From Atopsyche davidsoni (taxonomy: Eukaryota > Arthropoda > Insecta > Trichoptera > Hydrobiosidae): a DNA stretch of 64,000 bases. Shown one piece after another: positions 38,347 to 48,599 of the stretch (its first letter is position 1; every line of letters starts with the position of its first letter). The stretch is from positions 11,222,001 through 11,286,000 of the forward strand of contig JAILWY010000021.1 of assembly GCA_022113835.1 (NCBI GenBank), given 5' to 3'. A program made the translations under genes and the position numbers. The notes under the pieces are model-generated. The model was not told where the DNA came from and ran no database searches. It worked only from the letters and a program-made list of their open reading frames with translations.

Positions 38347-38955
38347 CGACAGACATTTAAATAAACTAATTCAATATAACCTATTGTTAAAAAACAATAA
38401 ACCTGTAGGTATAAATTATATTGAATATTTAGATACACATTTCTATAAAAAAATATTTATGAAATGTATAAAAAAAAGCCAATTCTAATTTGCCATTTGT
38501 GTTAAACTGGGGTACAATATAGTGATAAAATCAAAGAGTCAATCACTTTAAAATAATTTTTATTTGTATATGAATTAATGTAAGCAATAGGCAATAGTAT
38601 GTAATCAATAAATATTTAGTTTTGTATATTTATAAGTAAAAAAATAGCGCTTGTATTAAACGTCAGTATGTAAATGTTGGCTTCTCTTTTTATCTATACG
38701 CAAAATACTAAATTTAAACAATAAAATCTGCTTTTTTTAATGTATAGATTTTATGGCTTTTTGAGCAATTATTTCGTAATAATAACTAATAAAAATCTTA
38801 TAATGCAATATATTATTAAATTCAATAATATTTTTTAAATATTACATTGGTTTTTTACTTTATTTTTATCGTTGCTTTCGAAATAAATTTAATATCGTTT
38901 GTTTAGATAAAAGTTGTTTAATTTGTAATGCTTACACACATACCATTAAAAATGG

Positions 38956-39092
38956 AAAGTCAACTGGTTAGAAGATTCCGTAAACAATTGCTTGTGAGCA
39001 CTTTCACCATTCAAGAGATTTATCGGACTTCTTAAGGAGCCCTCGAAAAGCAAAAGTAGAGACAAATTGGTTAGCTAGCCGGTTGGCTATTT
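38956..39092. repeat. MITE, AAATAGCCAA-end family
   Basis: AAAGTCAACTGGTTAG at the left and CTAGCCGGTTGGCTATTT at the right form imperfect inverted ends. The copy lies within the duplicated segment, so 46126-46266 is its duplicate rather than an independent insertion. Confidence 0.45.
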
Positions 39093-39289
39093 ACCATATA
39101 TTCGCTATACAAGGGATATTTATGAATTTTAAAAATAATTTTAAATCTAAGTTTTATTTTCTTAATATTTATGTACAAGCCGATTTACAACATATTCTAC
39201 AACACATCAGATTTATTAAATAGTTCAGCACAATCACACGGTCCATCTCTTATCGGACATAGGCCGCCTCATGATGTTAAGATATTTTC

Positions 39290-39669
39290 CTATTGGCAAT
39301 TGTCTCCGTACAGCTTGGAGCAATCGTGGCTGGTGCAGCAGAGCTTTTGGCAGCTTTCGTTGCCTTGTATGTACGGATACTCCCCTAAATAGTTACCCCT
39401 GAAAACATTGGAAAAGAAACAAGAAACTGAAAATCTGAATTGAATCTTAAACAGGCAATTCTCAATTTTAAATGAATCAGAATTGGACATCTATACAAAC
39501 TGCTTACTTGGTTATTTATAAAATTAAGTAATGAGAAAAATATGTATGCTTTCGCATCATAAGAAAGCTTTCAAAATAGTAATAGTGATAAATTACGTAT
39601 GTTATATCCGAAAAGGGAAAAATATGTGGTAAGTCTTTTGTCAAGGGGTTTGTTAACAATCTAGCTGAG

Positions 39670-39704
<35 letters not shown>

Positions 39705-42700
39705 ATTAACCTGAAGTGATACCAAGTGCTTTTGAAATAAGTTATGATATTTAAACACCTTGTATGTAGGATAAAATTTCAAATACATGAAAAATAACTT
39801 ACGCAGGTCCGTAGTTGCACACGTATAGTTTTTTTACCCAACCACCTTCATTGAACTGTACAGCTCCGCATCCAACGTACTGAGTATTAGCCCAAACGAG
39901 CTAAAAATATATAAAATTTAATTAATACACTTAGTTTTTGAAAGACAAAAAAGTTAAAAATTTTCTAAAAACTTTCAGATTCTGAAACCACATGTTTTTT
40001 AAAAATATTGTGTGAGTCAAAAGCTGTATTATATTTTAGAAAAAAAAAAAAATTCGTATTAATAGATAAGTATGCATAGGCATACTTGGGTGTAGTGTCC
40101 AGTTTTTGGGTCGAATTCAGCAGGCTTGTATCTGTAAAGTTTGTGTTCGTCAAACCATGCCTGGACAGCGTCCTGCCAGTTAAAACCGACTGAAGATTTA
40201 TCCGATGTGAATGAAATATACAGATTCTCTCCAATAGTAAACCGAGCTGAAAACAGAGGACATTAATATAATTAACATCAGTGTGAGTTCCACTAAAGTC
40301 AGGTTTTTTATTTGAAAATTAAAGGTTAAAGTCCGATAAGGATAATATACTGAGATTCAGTACTACGCGAATTATTTAGAAATGATGAATGGAATGAATA
40401 TCGATTGTTAATTAGTAGGAATAATATAGCTTTCACTTTGAATAAAATGTATATAGTTCGTTAACTGATATGGATAACTTCGCCTTACGCCTTTACTTGT
40501 ATGTGTTCTTATAAAAAATATTTGTAACATAAGTGTAACAAACATTAACACTGCTCATTTGAGAACATGTTTTATATAATTATTAAAAATCGGTTAATGG
40601 TTAACTTGACTTACAATCTTTGTTGTCCGAATGCTGAAAAACCATTCTATTGGCCCATCGTTGAGCTGTGGTTTGAAGTCTGTCATCCCAAATCTGGACA
40701 AAATAGAAAATAAATAAAGATGACAGTAAGTTAAAATTTAAATATTTATATTATAAGCCTTTTTTTTACTTTGATAGCTTTATTATATACTCAAACAGCT
40801 TTGGACAAATACAACAAAAATAATCTAGAAATTAAAATTAAAACACAATTTACGCGAATATTCTTACTGTTTCGTGTGCAAATCAATAAACTAAAATTAA
40901 TTGTATAAATTAAGTTTATTTATTTAAATTTATAAAATCAGGTCTCTTACAAGTCTCTCCATGTTGGAGGCTCCAGGCTGACCGGGGATGGATCCATTGG
41001 CTACAGCTGTCCGCATGGAGTTGTGAAGATTGACAATTATTTTTTTTTCCGAACATGACACTCCTGAAAACACTGAAAAAAATGGGCAGTTAATATCGTT
41101 ATATTGACTATCCTTTATAAATAATTGTTGTATTATTTCAAATAAGAGGGTAGTGTAATTGTTTTCCATGGATGGCCACCACCATCAAATAATGTCGGAT
41201 CACTTTTATTACGTCAACGTGTCCCAGCTACTAATAAAATAGTGTCAATGTCACTAACTGATAGCCACTGTTACTTGTTAATTTTCTATCTATGGTGTAA
41301 CACTAGAATGAACATTTTAAAATCACTAATAATATTTTTTTTCAACCAACAAGACGATAGAAATTCGTCTTACATTTGAAGTTTTCATACTGGTATATGA
41401 TTATAACTTAGAAAAGAATCATATAAGAATAAAACCCTTATCTCCTGTATATCACAACCTCTAAGATACCTTGTAACTAAGCTTACATTTGTTAAATACT
41501 TCATAAAAATAATTTATCAGTACTTAAGAAAAAAAACTTATTATGTTTTCCTATGTTTTAGCTAGAAAAATTCGTGCACAAACGCAAATTAATAATTAGT
41601 TAATCAACCATAACCGATATTTATTGAATTAAAACTTTACCTGCTTTTAATATTTGTGAATCATTATAGTAAAAACACCGATACCAATTGTATTTTTAAC
41701 ATAATTAATGCTTATCAAAGTATTTAATGAAAACATTATTTTTGACTTATACCACATTAACTATAAAATACAATAGTATGCACATAATTCATGAAAAACT
41801 AGCAATAATAATGATAAAAAAATTCAATTGATTCTTTATCGTGTTTTTGTGCCTAGAAAAAATATTTTGCATAATGTTGTGCTTTGTTAAAAATACTAAT
41901 TACAGGTATTAATTTTTAAGCGACTATAAATGATTTAAATAACTCTAGTTTTAAAGTGTTTTAGGTTTTTATTTTTAAAAGAATATTTATAGTTTATTAA
42001 GAGGATAATGACACATGTTTTTTTTATAACTTAATGCATTTTACCATTTACTAAGTTTACATTTTGGTAGCGAGTACGATATAATATTTTAGGTTTCCAA
42101 AAAACGTCAAGGATAAAAAAAAAGTGTTTGTATAAATATATATACTAAAACCAATTATCATTAGTTTTTCGGAGTAGAACTATCATTAGTTTTTAGTAAT
42201 ATGATTATTTTTATTAATATCACTCATGTTATGTTGTATAGAACCTTGAAGTGGACTTACTATCCTTTGGTTTTGTGATTCGGGGTCTTTTGTGGTTACG
42301 TGGAAAATGAACTGAAAAATAGTTTCTGATTAAAATCACCATGTATTGAAATAAAATAAAAACATATATTATTAATAGTGTAAGAAGCAAAGTGCGCACA
42401 TAATTAAATTATATTTTAACTACAAAAAAAAAATTTGTCAATATAATCAATTTGTTTCAAATACTTAAAACATTTTATATTTTACATACGTAGTAAAATA
42501 TTCAATAAGTTTTTTTTGAAGTAGAATAAATCTTACTGTTTTTTTAAAACGTGATAACTTTTATAAAATTTATATAGTATGTATTATATCACGTAGAATA
42601 TATATATTTTATCAGCAAGCAACGCTATTCTGAATCATCAAGCAATGTTTTATTTTTGATATTAATAACAGAATTATTCAATGATATTATTAAAATAATG

Positions 42701-44509
42701 CTTCGCAACTGATTCACAGTTATGCTATTTAGAAAACAATTAATTAATTAGAAAACAATGATGATAAAATATTTTAGTCGCTATATTTCCAATAAACGGT
42801 CAGTGAAAATCGTAAAATAAAATATGCACTCTGACGTCATTAATTCATCATCACCATCTTTTTCTTTTAGAAAGTCAGCCACGTTTGCATTTAAAAAAAA
42901 ATTAAGTTAAATTTGCTGACTTTCGATGCTATGGGGTCCAGTGCAAATCTTGAAAAATTGTTTCGTTTTATTGATCTTGAGGAATCTGAAGGTTTTTTTT
43001 TATTTATAATAAAACAGTTTCTATTACCCAAATTTTTTTTCTCGAAAAACTTGTCACTGAAGTTAATTTTCATATAAAAAAATATTATTTCTCATTAGGT
43101 AATATAAAATTTGTCATTATTGATTGTTTGTTTGTAAGAGAGAATAATACACTCGGCCCGTTGTCGATATAACTAGACACTTTAAAAAATGTGTATTTTG
43201 TTGTGAGAAGTTAGCCAAGTAATTCACGGTGAGAGATTAACACTTCAAATCGCGTGTTTGCGCTGATGCCCCCAACAAAAGAAGTCTTAAATAATGGAGT
43301 AGTCGAATTAAGCCGAGGACGTTCGTAAATGATACCTTGTTTGCGAGATAACTGTTAAACGCGGAGCTGCTGGCAAGACAATAGGCCGACCGGAAAATTC
43401 TCGAAGTGTTAAATATTCCGCGAAACTTATCTACCTATATTTCCGGAAGGTAATTGGTTTTGATAATCAGTTTAAAATTTTCTAATTTTTAGAAATGTAC
43501 GAATGTTGTTACTCAGTACAGTGCCCGATGAACATATTGTGGATCACAGATATAGAAGCCGAGTGCATACATAAGTAAAAAAAGAAATCACTGTACCTGA
43601 AATAAGTTGGAAATAATATGATAACCTTATAAGTATCATATACACCTATTGATAATAATTTCTCTTAAAAAATAGTGCCACTAAGCTTAACACAAAATAT
43701 TGACAATAAATGCGAACAAAATCACACACGACTCCACATTGCTTAATAATTAATTACTAAAAACTGATATGTATTCCAATAAGTGTTATTTTCTTATTAA
43801 ATTAAAAATTTTGAAAAATAATTCAATATTGTTGATTGAATATGTGTATCGTACTTTTGAAAGATAACAAGAAATTTTGAGTTTTTGTGAGTAATTTTAT
43901 CGTTTAAAATATATTTTATATACTTCACCAGACATAAACAATCGATTCATCTGATTTTTGTAAAATGCAATAAAATATTTGAACTTCACTCATCAAATTT
44001 GTTTCGTTGTATAAGTTTAATTACAGTACTTATGTTTTCACAAAAATGGGTCTACGAGGTCACAGTAGCGAAAATAATTAATCACTTATCACGCTTATAC
44101 TGAATAATATATTTTTTTAATATAAATTTCAACACGGCGCACACGGTTTTATTCACTTAAAATCACTTACGCGTAAAATTAGTATATTTTGTAAAAAAAA
44201 CGTATTTAGGCTAAGAAAACACTTGACACAGGCTTTTTCATCATAGGTAGGATACAATATTACACCGCTATGTGTATAGGGCTATATGAATATTTTATTA
44301 TAAATCCGAAATCTATGCACTGGGCCACTTTTTTGGTGTCATAATAGTACGTATGCAACTCTTAGAAAAATATATACGTGCAAAAAATTTTTGAATAAAA
44401 AAACGTATGCAAAATGATTGAACGGTCGCTTACACATGTTTGATTGCTGTGCAATCACCGTGGTCGCCATGGCGACGATCACGAGTAGGCAGTAACGGGG
44501 GTTGGTCAT
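39290..44509 (-). CDS. CAP-superfamily secreted protein, locus 3, with an extra basic exon
   Basis: Seven exons on the minus strand: 44509-44434, 42311-42261, 41063-40951, 40693-40615, 40246-40086, 39900-39803 and 39398-39290. All are GT-AG and sum to 687 nt, 228 residues. Exon 1 is a signal peptide ending TTVIA. Joining exon 1 directly to the CAP exon would create a TGA at the junction. The 51-nt exon (phase 1 on both sides) removes that stop and inserts a basic segment, PRNHKRPRITKPK, between signal and CAP domain. The CAP set is complete: FQHS, GENLY, WFDEH, CAP1 GHYTQLVWANT and CAP2 YVCNYGPAGNY, then a CX3CCX4CX7C tail. AATAAA lies about 75 bases past the stop (39217-39212). TATA plus TCAGT precede exon 1. 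Likely secreted; the target is unknown. Confidence 0.9.
39671..39702. repeat. (TA)n microsatellite in intron 5 of locus 3
   Basis: About fifteen TA units. The duplicate locus has only about seven at the equivalent place (about 46995-47010), so the tract has changed length since duplication. Confidence 0.9.
42261..42311 (-). other. 51-nt exon 2 of locus 3 (basic linker)
   Basis: Bounded by TTTTTCAG and GTAAGTCC, both strong splice sites, with phase 1 at each end. It is rich in Arg, Lys, Pro and His codons. No equivalent exon was found at loci 1, 5 or 6, where signal and CAP exons join in frame without it. Confidence 0.75.
43113..43494. promoter_or_regulatory. Conserved block in intron 1 of locus 3, candidate enhancer
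   Basis: By hand alignment this block and 47581-47962 differ at about 13 positions with one or two indels, roughly exon-level conservation. Sequence on both sides aligns poorly or is deleted. It is GC-richer than the intron and has no open frame. Its 0.9-1.4-kb distance from the shared TATA-containing promoter fits an intronic enhancer. That role is inference. Confidence 0.4.
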
Positions 44510-44581
44510 CTTGACTGGAGGGTGGTTTCTCTGTAAGGCTGCGGCGCCGCGAGGACTGACAGTCTCGGCGGTGCTCCGAGC

Positions 44582-44588
44582 ATTTATA
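44582..44588 (-). promoter_or_regulatory. Core promoter of CAP locus 3 (TATA box, TCAGT initiator)
   Basis: Minus-strand TATAAAT is followed so that the A of TCAGT lies 32 bases from the first T of the TATA box, the canonical arthropod spacing. The ATG at 44509 is about 45-50 bases further. The leader is unusually GC-rich. Confidence 0.75.
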
Positions 44589-44830
44589 GCGGCCGTCAGT
44601 GCGCGGGACTCGTCAAGGCGGAAACACGACGGCTGCGGCACGGGACACATCAGCTGAAATCAGCAATCATAATATGACACGAAAATTGTTCTATAACCAC
44701 GGCTATGAATCATCAAATATCTGCGATATCCTTGAGCCACAAAACACTTCCCGAAGAAGCGTCAATTTGACCATTGAACCAGTGACCACGTGTAATTCTA
44801 TCTTGCAAAATTATAAATGATATATCTCGA

Positions 44831-45060
44831 ATAAGAAATTCAATATTTTTGACAGAGAGTACTAGGTGGAATTCCATTTTAATATTTTTGAGTAAAATAC
44901 TTGAGTAATTTTCCACATGTTCGGTTGATAATGCGGTTGGTTGCCGAAACCGGTCACAAATAAAAACGAACATGTGGAAAATCACTCAAGTATTTTTACT
45001 CAAAAATATTAAAATGGAATTCCACCAAGTATTCTCTGTCAAAAATATTGAATTTCTTAT
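44831..45060. repeat. Foldback element, TGGAATTCCA family, copy b (full)
   Basis: Two arms of about 92 bp (44831-44922 and about 44968-45060) are almost perfectly complementary over their whole length. The centre at 44922-44955 reads CGGTTGATAATG, a small CGG/CCG hairpin, then AAACCGGTC. The element sits about 0.25 kb upstream of the locus 3 promoter. The structure suggests two inverted copies of one repeat unit. Confidence 0.8.
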
Positions 45061-45244
45061 TTGTGAACGGTATTTGAACATTTGTTCACAGAAATTTTCA
45101 ATTATATAGAATCCTCCACTTGTCAGGTACATTAAAACCACATTATCTCTTACCACCTGACAATCACTCACTCTCTTTCTAACAACCTCTCCCTCTAACA
45201 ATTTTTTGCCTAGTTTCTTATTATCATATAATATCTCACTCTGT

Positions 45245-45281
45245 TTGATATTGCCAACGTGAAAGGTTGGCAAAACCGGTC
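45245..45281 (+). repeat. Hammerhead-like hairpin motif, TGGAATTCCA family
   Basis: TTGATAT, then TGCCAAC / loop / GTTGGCA, then AAACCGGTC. It has the same flanks as 44922-44955 and 45609-45642 but a different seven-pair stem. Confidence 0.45.
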
Positions 45282-45520
45282 ACTCAAGATCACTCAAGTA
45301 TTTTATTAAAAAAAAAAATATGAATTAGCTATTCCTGTAAATCTTAAAAACCAGGTTTATATGTGTTTAAATTTCAACCATCTTAAGGCTATTATTTTTC
45401 AAGATGATTTTTTTCAAATAAGAGAATAAGTGTGTTAACTTTTTATTAAATAAAACAATCTTTAAATGTAATTTTGTAATTTTTAAACAAAAAAGACTAA
45501 AAACTAAGGTATATTATTTA

Positions 45521-45644
45521 AGAAATTTAATATTTTTGTCACAGAGTACTTGGTGGAATTCCATTTTAATATTTTTGAGTAAAATACTTCAGTGATTTTC
45601 CACATGTTCGGTTGATAATGCGGTTGTTTGCCGAAACCGGTCAC
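45521..45644 (+). repeat. Single-arm copy of the TGGAATTCCA repeat, copy c
   Basis: Matches the left arm and centre of 44831-45060, ending CCGAAACCGGTCAC at 45644, but has no right arm. It defines the repeat unit as about 125 bp. It lies directly left of the duplicated CAP segment that starts at about 45668. Confidence 0.65.
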
Positions 45645-45667
45645 AGTTTTTAACGTTTTTAACAGTT

Positions 45668-47365
45668 TTTGGGGTACAACAATACAGTGATAAAATTAAA
45701 GAGTCAATAATTTTAAAATTATTTTTATATGTATATGAATTAATGTAAGGAAAAGGCAATAGTATATAATAAATAAATATTTAGTTTTGTATATTTATAA
45801 GTAAAAAAATAGGACTTGTATCAAACGTCAGTATGTTAATGTTGGCTTCTCTTTTTATCTATATGCAAAATACTAAATTTAAACAATAAAATCTGCTTTT
45901 TTAATGTATAGATTTTATGGCTTTTTAAGCAAGTATGTCGTAATGATAACTAAAAAATATTATAATGCAATTTAATACTAAATTGAATTATATTTTTTAA
46001 ATAATAATAAATATTACATTGTTTTATTGGTTTATTTTTATCGTTACTTTTGAAGTAAATTCAATGTCGCTTATATACGCCAATGCTGTTTTATTTGTAA
46101 TGGTTACACACATACCATCAAAGTGAATAGTCGATTGGTTAGAAGTATACAAAAAAAAAATGTTTGTGAACGCTTTCACCATTCAAGAGATTTATCAGAC
46201 TTCTGAAAAAGCCTTCAAAAAGCAAAAACACAAACAAAATGGTTAACTAGCCGGTTGGCTATTTATATTCGCTCTACAAGGGATTTTTATAATTTTTAAA
46301 AATAATTAGAAAAAAATAATTTCAAATCTATATTTTATTTTCTTAATATTTATGTACAAGCCGATTTACAACATATTCTACAATACATCAGATTTATTAA
46401 ATAATTCAGCACCATCACACGGTCCATCTCTTATCGGACATAGGCCGCCTCATGATGTCAAGATATTTTCCTATTGGCAATTGTCTCCGTACAGCTTGGA
46501 GCAATCGTGACTGGTGCAGCAGAGCTTTTGGCAGCTTTCATTACCTTGTATGTACGGATACTCCCCTAAATAGTTACCCCTGAAAACATTGTAAAAGAAA
46601 CAAGAAACTGAAAAACTGAATTGAATCTTAAACAGGCAATTCTCAATTTTTTAATTAATCAGAATTGAACATCCATACAAACTGCTTACGTTGGTTATTT
46701 ATAAAATTAAATAATGGAAAAATTATTAATGCGTTATAAGAAAGCTTTTAAAATAGTAATAGTGATAAATTACGTATGTTATATCCGAAAAGGGAAAACT
46801 ATGCGGTAACATTTAAACGTTGTGGGAAGTCTTTTGTCAACGGGTTTGTTTACAAACCAGTGATGATTGTTTTTCACGCATACGGGTTTCTTTTGAATAC
46901 AATATTTAGTTTATCGATTCGATCATGAAAATCGACAAGAAAAATCAATGATAAGACATCATTGAATTGTAGAATCTCAATAGTGCCTACACAGTAATAT
47001 ATATATATTTTTGATTTACCTGAAGTGATACCAAGTGCTTTTGAAATAAGTTATGATATTTAAACACCTTGTATGTAGGATAACATTACAAATACATGAA
47101 AAATAACTTACGCAGGTCTGTAGTTGCACACGTATAGTTTTTTTACCCAACCACCTTCATTGAACTGTACAGCTCCGCATCCAACGTACTCAGTATCGGC
47201 CCAAACGAACTAAAAATATATAATATTTAATTAATAAACCTACCTTTTGGAAGACAAAAATGTTAAAAATTTTCTAAAAACTTTCTGATTCTGAAACCAC
47301 ATGTTTTTTTAAAAATATTGTGGGAGTCAAAAGCTGTATTATATTTTAGAAAAAAAAAAAAAATT
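45668..47365. repeat. Segmental duplication unit, copy B
   Basis: Duplicate of 38508-40045. Near its end a stretch of about 75 bases with TTTCTGATTCTGAAACCACA is repeated in tandem (about 47265-47349 and 47371-47430). The sequence then jumps to a match with about 42985, marking a deletion of some 2.9 kb relative to locus 3. Confidence 0.85.
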
Positions 47366-48445
47366 CTCTAAAAACTTTCTGATTCTGAAACCACATGTTT
47401 TTTTAAAAATATTGTGGGAGTCAAAAGCTGAATTATATATTTAAGAAGAAGGTTTTTTTATTATTTATAATAAAACAGTTTCTATTAGCTGAAAATTTTT
47501 TCATGAAAAACCTGTAACTGATTTGACGATTAAAGTTCATTTTCATATTGAAAATAATTCTTTCTTGTTTTATGATATAAGTCATTATTGATTTTTGTTT
47601 GTAAGAGAGAATAATACATTCGGCCCGCTGTCGATATAACTAGACACTTTAAAAAATGTGTATTTTGTTGTGAGAAGTTAGCCAAGTAATTCACGGTGAG
47701 AGATTAACACTTCAAATCGCGTGTTTGCACTGATGCCCCCAACAAAAGAAGTCCTAAATAATGGAGTAGTCGAATTAAGCCGAGGACGTGCGTAAATGAT
47801 ACCTTGTTTGTGAGATAACTGTTAAACGCGGAGCTGCTGGCAAGACAATAGGCCAACCGGCAAATTTTTGAAGTGTTAAATATTCCGCGAAACTTATCTA
47901 CCTATATTTCCGGAAGATAATTGATTTTGATAATCAGTTGAAAATTTTCTAATTTTTAGAATAATGAAATATTTACAATGTACAAAAGTTAACCATGTAT
48001 CAGCGAAATCAAATTTATCAAAAGAACTGTACAAGTACGAGAAAAATGCTATTTAGCAATTTTTACCATAATTTTGATACATTGCTAATGCTTAGATTGC
48101 ATGATTGTTAAAAGTGAAGAAATCAGGTATTTCCATATTTTCAGTAAGATAATATATTTTTAAAGATGCGTACGAATGTTGTTACTCAGTACAGTGCCCG
48201 ATGAAGATATTGTGAGCCGAGTGCATACATAAATTATAGATCCGAAATCTATGCCCTGGGGCTCTTTTTTGGTGTCATTAGAGTACGTATGCAACCCTTA
48301 GAAAAATATATACGTGCAAAAAAAATTAGAATAAAAAAACGTATGCAAAATGATTGAACGGTCGCTTACACATGTTTGATTGGTCTGCAATCACCGTGGT
48401 CGCCATGGCGAAGATCACGAGTAAGCAGTAATGGGGGTTGGTCAT
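46471..48445 (-). pseudogene. CAP-superfamily gene, locus 4, internally deleted duplicate of locus 3
   Basis: Only three family exons remain: signal exon 48445-48370 with intact ATG and GTAAGC donor, exon 5 at 47209-47112 and exon 6 at 46579-46471. The basic exon and the three central CAP exons are gone, removed by a deletion matching about 40045-42985 of locus 3. Exon 1 ends in phase 1 and exon 5 starts in phase 0, so splicing the survivors together shifts frame. Exon 5 also has NYRPA where the CAP2 motif needs NYGPA. The TATA box and GC-rich leader survive. It cannot make a CAP protein by itself. Its promoter and signal exon are phase-compatible with the downstream basic exon of locus 3 and might serve as an alternative first exon. 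Confidence 0.85.
47581..47962. promoter_or_regulatory. Second copy of the conserved intron block
   Basis: Duplicate of 43113-43494, here between the deleted body of locus 4 and its surviving promoter. It has been kept at about 96 per cent identity by hand count although no coding product remains. Confidence 0.4.
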
Positions 48446-48517
48446 CTTGAGTGGAGGGTGGTTTCTCTGAAAGGCTGCGGCGCCGCGAGGACTGACAGTC
48501 TCGGCGGTGATCCGAGC

Positions 48518-48524
48518 ATTTATA
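48518..48524 (-). promoter_or_regulatory. Core promoter retained at locus 4
   Basis: Minus-strand TATAAAT with a TCAGT initiator at the same spacing as locus 3. Similarity to locus 3 stops immediately upstream of the TATA box, so the duplication breakpoint is at about 48525 and all upstream regulatory DNA differs. Confidence 0.65.
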
Positions 48525-48599
48525 CCTCGAATACGTAATAACATTTTGCACATCTCAATATACAACGGCGAAAGACGCAACCGAAACCTTTTTATTTTA

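Larger units (their letters stand above)
38508..40045. repeat. Segmental duplication unit, copy A (3' end of locus 3)
   Basis: Aligns along its length with 45668-47365, covering the downstream flank, exon 6, intron 5 and exon 5 of locus 3. Exons differ at a few per cent by eye, while introns carry many indels. Copy B has about 200 extra bases in the intron and a local tandem repeat at its end. Confidence 0.85.

Noticed and set aside
40930..41169. Met-initiated extension of CAP exon 2 at locus 3
   Set aside because: It reads through the intron and bypasses a clear TTTTCAG acceptor; the leader does not look like a signal peptide.
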